A stretch of DNA of 64,000 bases from Marinobacter sp. ATCH36 (GTDB taxonomy: Bacteria; Pseudomonadota; Gammaproteobacteria; Pseudomonadales; Oleiphilaceae): assembly GCF_023555055.1 (NCBI RefSeq), contig NZ_JAMJPL010000003.1:62001-126000 (forward strand), given 5' to 3'. Position numbers and translations under genes: made by a program. The stretch's first letter is position 1. Each line of letters begins with the position of its first letter. Shown here piece after piece: positions 61,278 through 64,000 of this stretch. The notes beneath the pieces are model-generated. The model did no database searches. It saw only the letters and a program-made list of their open reading frames with translations, and had not been told where the DNA came from.

Positions 61278-61847
61278 ATGACTCAGAAACCGGAAACGAT
61301 CGCCGAGCAGGTCGAGAAGGCACAAGCTCCGGGCAACGGATTGCCACCACTGCACGAATGGAATCCGGAGCTGTCGGGCGACATCGATATTGTCATCGCT
61401 CGCGATGGCCAGTGGCTGTATCAGGGCAAGCCCATTAACCGTGAAGCCATTGTCCGATTGTTTTCCACCATCCTGCGGCGGGAAGATGACGGACACTATT
61501 TCCTGGTCACGCCGGTGGAAAAATGGCGCATAACTGTCGAAGACGCGCCTCTGCTCGCGCACTCCCTTCGCGCAACTGGCGAGGGCAAAGATCAGGTTCT
61601 GTCCTTGACCACAAACACCGGGGAAGTCGTAGAGATTGGAGAGGCGCACCCACTTCACGTGAGCACCTACGACGGCACTGATGAGCCTCGCCCGGTCGTG
61701 AAACTGAGGCACGGGATTGAAGCCAGGCTCGTCACCGCCGCCTATTACGACCTTGCGGATCTGGTAACCGAAGATTCCAGCGATGGCGAAACGGCGCCAG
61801 GTGTCTGGAGTCATGGAAATTTCTATAAAATTGCTGCCAACGGTTGA
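61278..61847 (+). CDS. DUF1285 family protein
   Basis: 189 aa, soluble. DUF1285 block: PPLHEWNPELSGDIDIVI, WLYQGKPINREAIVRLFS and EDDGHYFLVTPVEKWRI. Function unknown. GAGGA upstream; 25 bp after sixA, so probably in the gpsA-sixA transcript. The 203 bp after it hold no gene. Confidence 0.9.
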   Translation: MTQKPETIAEQVEKAQAPGNGLPPLHEWNPELSGDIDIVIARDGQWLYQGKPINREAIVRLFSTILRREDDGHYFLVTPVEKWRITVEDAPLLAHSLRATGEGKDQVLSLTTNTGEVVEIGEAHPLHVSTYDGTDEPRPVVKLRHGIEARLVTAAYYDLADLVTEDSSDGETAPGVWSHGNFYKIAANG

Positions 61848-62050
61848 ATTACCCGGCACCATCCCAAATAACTGACGGTAGAAAACGCAGTGCGACAGTT
61901 GTTAAACTGTGTTTTCGTACTTGTTACCGAGCCTGGCTCTCTAACGAGGCCCGGTGGTCGTAAGTCCCTCTGTGCAGTCTGGCTGTTCAAGACTACTTTC
62001 GATTGCCCAAACTTAAATCAAACAGTCATTGCGACACGCAAGGAGATCAC

Positions 62051-62512
62051 ATGGCCCAACCTCGTGTTGTCACCATCCATTACACGCTCACCAACGACCA
62101 GGGAGAAGAACTGGATTCCTCCCGTGTAGAAGGTCGTGAGCCTCTGTCCTATGTGGAAGGTGCTCAGAACATTATCGGCGGACTGGAAAATGCGCTGAAT
62201 GAAAAGAACGCCGGCGACCAGGTGAAAGTATCTGTCGAGCCCGGCGAAGGTTACGGCGAAGTCAACGAAGAGCTGGTTCAGCCGGTTCCGCGTTCTGCGT
62301 TTGAAGGTGTGGACACCATCGAGCCGGGCATGCAGTTCCAGGCACAAACTCCGGGCGGCCCCCAGGTAGTTCGTGTTGTGGAAGTAGGCGACGAAACTGT
62401 CACTATCGATGCAAACCACCCGCTGGCAGGCCAGACCCTGCACTTTGACGTGGAAGTGGTTGAAGCTCGCGACGCAACCGACGAAGAGCAAGAGCACGGT
62501 CACGCTCACTGA
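62051..62512 (+). CDS. SlyD-type FKBP peptidyl-prolyl isomerase
   Basis: 153 aa from the ATG at 62,051 with AAGGAG upstream; frame open earlier but without ribosome site. FKBP core (VTIHYTLTNDQGEELDSS, EGAQNIIGGLENAL, GEGYGEVNEELVQPV) with the IF chaperone insert (~75-120) typical of SlyD. C-terminal HGHAH is a short metal-binding tail. Folding helper and possible nickel/metal handling. Confidence 0.93.
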   Translation: MAQPRVVTIHYTLTNDQGEELDSSRVEGREPLSYVEGAQNIIGGLENALNEKNAGDQVKVSVEPGEGYGEVNEELVQPVPRSAFEGVDTIEPGMQFQAQTPGGPQVVRVVEVGDETVTIDANHPLAGQTLHFDVEVVEARDATDEEQEHGHAH

Positions 62513-62527
62513 TTTCGTTTGAGTTGT

Positions 62528-62563
62528 AAATAAAAACGGCCCCAAAAGGGGCCGTTTTTATTT
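62528..62563. terminator. Bidirectional terminator between slyD-like gene and ETF-QO
   Basis: Perfect 16-bp stem (62,528-62,543 with 62,548-62,563), GC core CGGCCCC/GGGGCCG, loop AAAA, A/T arms on both sides. Serves both convergent genes. Confidence 0.95.
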
Positions 62564-62580
62564 CGACTATACGAACCCTG

Positions 62581-64000
62581 TTACATGTTCGGATAATTCG
62601 GACCGCCGCCGCCTTCCGGCGTCACCCAGGTAATATTCTGGGAAGGGTCCTTGATGTCACAGGTTTTGCAGTGGACGCAGTTCTGAGCGTTGATCTGGAA
62701 CTTCTTGCCGCTGCCATCTTCCGCCTCAACCACTTCATACACACCAGCCGGGCAGTAACGCTGCGCAGGCTCGTTGTACTTCGGCAGATTCTGCTCGATC
62801 GGAATGGCCGGGTCCGTCAGCTTCAGGTGAATCGGCTGGTCTTCCTCGTGATTGGTATTGGAAATAAACACCGAGGACAGTTTGTCGAAGGTCAGCTTGT
62901 TATCCGGTCTTGGATAGTCAATCTTCTTCGTCTGATCAGCCGGCTTCAGCGTTGCATAGTCCGGTGTAGTGTCGTGAAAGGTAATCGGCAGGCTGCCCCG
63001 CAGGATGTTCTGCTCGAAGTAGGCAATAGCACCGCCCACGATATTGCCGAACTTGTGCATGGCCGGGCCAAAGTTGCGCTCGGCGTAAAGCTCCTTGTAC
63101 AGCCAGCTGTCCTTGAAGCGCTCCTCGAAGCTGGTAATCTCCTCGCCGCTCTTGCCATCCTTCAGTGCCTCGAACACGGCTTCCGCGCCCAGAAGTCCTG
63201 ATTTCATGGCGGTGTGAGAGCCCTTGATCTTGGAGCCGTTCAGGGTGCCGGCATCGCAGCCAAGCAGAAGGCCGCCCGGAAAGCTCATCTTTGGCAGGCA
63301 ATTGAAACCGCCCTTGGTGATAGCGCGCGCACCATAAGCCACCCGCTTACCGCCTTCCAGATGTTTTTTGACCTCTGGGTGCAGCTTCAGGCGCTGGAAC
63401 TCGTCAAACGGGCTCAGGTGCGGATTGCTGTATGACAGGTCCGCGATCAGGCCCACATAGACCTGGCCATTTTCCAGGTGATAAAGGAAAGACCCGCCGG
63501 TAGAACCGGATTCGTTCAGAGGCCAGCCAGTCGTGTGGACAACCAGGCCAGGCTCGTGTTTGGCCGGGTCGATGTCCCACAGTTCCTTGATGCCAATGCC
63601 GTAGTGCTGCGGATCCTTGCCTTCGTCCAGCTTGAAGTCACTGATAAGACGCTTGCCCAGGTGTCCGCGGCAGCCTTCAGTAAACAGGGTGTACTTGGCA
63701 CGCAGTTCCATGCCGGGCATGTAGCCGTCTTTCTTGGAACCGTCACGGGCAACGCCCATGTCGCCGGTAATAATGCCTTTAACCTGGCCATCTTCAACAA
63801 TGGTTTCAGAGGCGGCAAAACCGGGATAGACCTCAACACCCAGGCCCTCGGCCTGTTCCGCCAGCCAGCGGCAGAGGTTGCCCAGGCTGATTATATAATT
63901 GCCGTGGTTGTGCATGTTTTTCGGCACAAAGGCATTGGGAACTTTGGTGGCTTTTTCCTGGTTCTTCAGCAGGAAAATGTCATCACGGGTGACCGGCGTA
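62581..64000 (-). CDS. Electron-transfer flavoprotein-ubiquinone oxidoreductase, partial
   Basis: Cut by the right window edge; the frame runs open to position 64,000, so the true start lies outside. The visible ~472 residues include PNAFVPKNMHNHGNYIISLG, the FAD/quinone domain (TEGCRGHLGKRLI) and the C-terminal [4Fe-4S] ferredoxin domain (YCPAGVYEV, NCVHCKTCDIKDPSQNITW). It passes electrons from ETF to ubiquinone in fatty-acid and amino-acid oxidation. Ends in GGGGPNYPNM as usual. Confidence 0.96.
   Translation of the reverse strand, partial: TPVTRDDIFLLKNQEKATKVPNAFVPKNMHNHGNYIISLGNLCRWLAEQAEGLGVEVYPGFAASETIVEDGQVKGIITGDMGVARDGSKKDGYMPGMELRAKYTLFTEGCRGHLGKRLISDFKLDEGKDPQHYGIGIKELWDIDPAKHEPGLVVHTTGWPLNESGSTGGSFLYHLENGQVYVGLIADLSYSNPHLSPFDEFQRLKLHPEVKKHLEGGKRVAYGARAITKGGFNCLPKMSFPGGLLLGCDAGTLNGSKIKGSHTAMKSGLLGAEAVFEALKDGKSGEEITSFEERFKDSWLYKELYAERNFGPAMHKFGNIVGGAIAYFEQNILRGSLPITFHDTTPDYATLKPADQTKKIDYPRPDNKLTFDKLSSVFISNTNHEEDQPIHLKLTDPAIPIEQNLPKYNEPAQRYCPAGVYEVVEAEDGSGKKFQINAQNCVHCKTCDIKDPSQNITWVTPEGGGGPNYPNM

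Noticed and set aside
61848..62050. Possible regulatory RNA before the SlyD-type gene
   Set aside because: Only an imperfect AAAAC/GTTTT hairpin near 61,880-61,915 was seen; not enough for a call.

Overview
The window looks like chromosomal DNA of a Marinobacter-like marine gammaproteobacterium. This rests on protein similarity to Pseudomonas/Marinobacter families and on gene order recalled from Pseudomonas aeruginosa (cvpA-purF-metZ; ftsK-lolA-rarA-serS-cobA; fabI-yej-mltD-gloB-rnhA-dnaQ-fimL; cysI-DUF934 and metH-nfuA; tRNA-Ser-yccA-tusDCBE; hsbR-hsbA). No database search was possible. About 90% is coding, with tight operons and few gaps.

Layout. 1-10.6 kb (+): the end of a SPOR-domain protein, cvpA, purF, metZ, ftsK, lolA, rarA, serS and a uroporphyrinogen-III methyltransferase. 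10.6-14.1 kb: a class I DAHP synthase (-) divergent from a DUF1631 protein and a PilZ protein (+). 14.2-23.3 kb (-): fabI, the yejABEF peptide/microcin C-type ABC transporter, mltD with three LysM repeats, gloB. 23.4-27.3 kb (+): a SAM methyltransferase, rnhA, dnaQ and fimL. 27.4-30 kb: an SCP2-domain protein (-), sohB and an acuI/yhdH-type reductase (+).

30.0-31.6 kb is the only clearly mobile segment: a 1.4-kb IS110/IS1111-type element inserted in a palindromic repeat. Its transposase has one in-frame amber stop. A second, unrelated palindrome of about 110 bp follows it.

31.6-38.1 kb (-): sulfur and methionine genes (DUF934, cysI, a DUF2970 membrane protein, metH), plus a 34-codon membrane-protein gene (+). 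38.3-40.5 kb (+): nfuA, a DUF445 membrane protein and a small membrane protein. 40.5-42.7 kb (-): the tusDCBE sulfur relay behind a BI-1/YccA protein. Then tRNA-Ser(UGA), a doubtful small ORF, hemH (-), and a DUF442 protein with two YeeE/YedE-type transporter halves (-).

46.4-48.3 kb: a phasin-like protein (+), a TetR/PhaD-like regulator and exonuclease III (-). 48.4-55.3 kb (-): an eight-gene operon with overlapping or nearly abutting genes, built on an acyl desaturase and a cyclopropane-synthase-type methyltransferase, divergent from a renalase-like flavoprotein. 56.4-62.5 kb: an HD phosphohydrolase (-), then an HsbR/HsbA-type partner-switch pair, gpsA, sixA, a DUF1285 protein and a SlyD-type FKBP (+). 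The window ends inside the ETF-ubiquinone oxidoreductase gene (-).

Most of the window is housekeeping DNA. The points that deserve a second look are the IS element (target, fold-back start site, possible bridge RNA, amber stop), the terminator-like hairpin inside the annotated start of tusD, a candidate short RNA or attenuator at 46.06-46.24 kb, the unlisted 34-aa membrane gene with a palindrome shared by two convergent stop codons, and the membrane-lipid modification operon.
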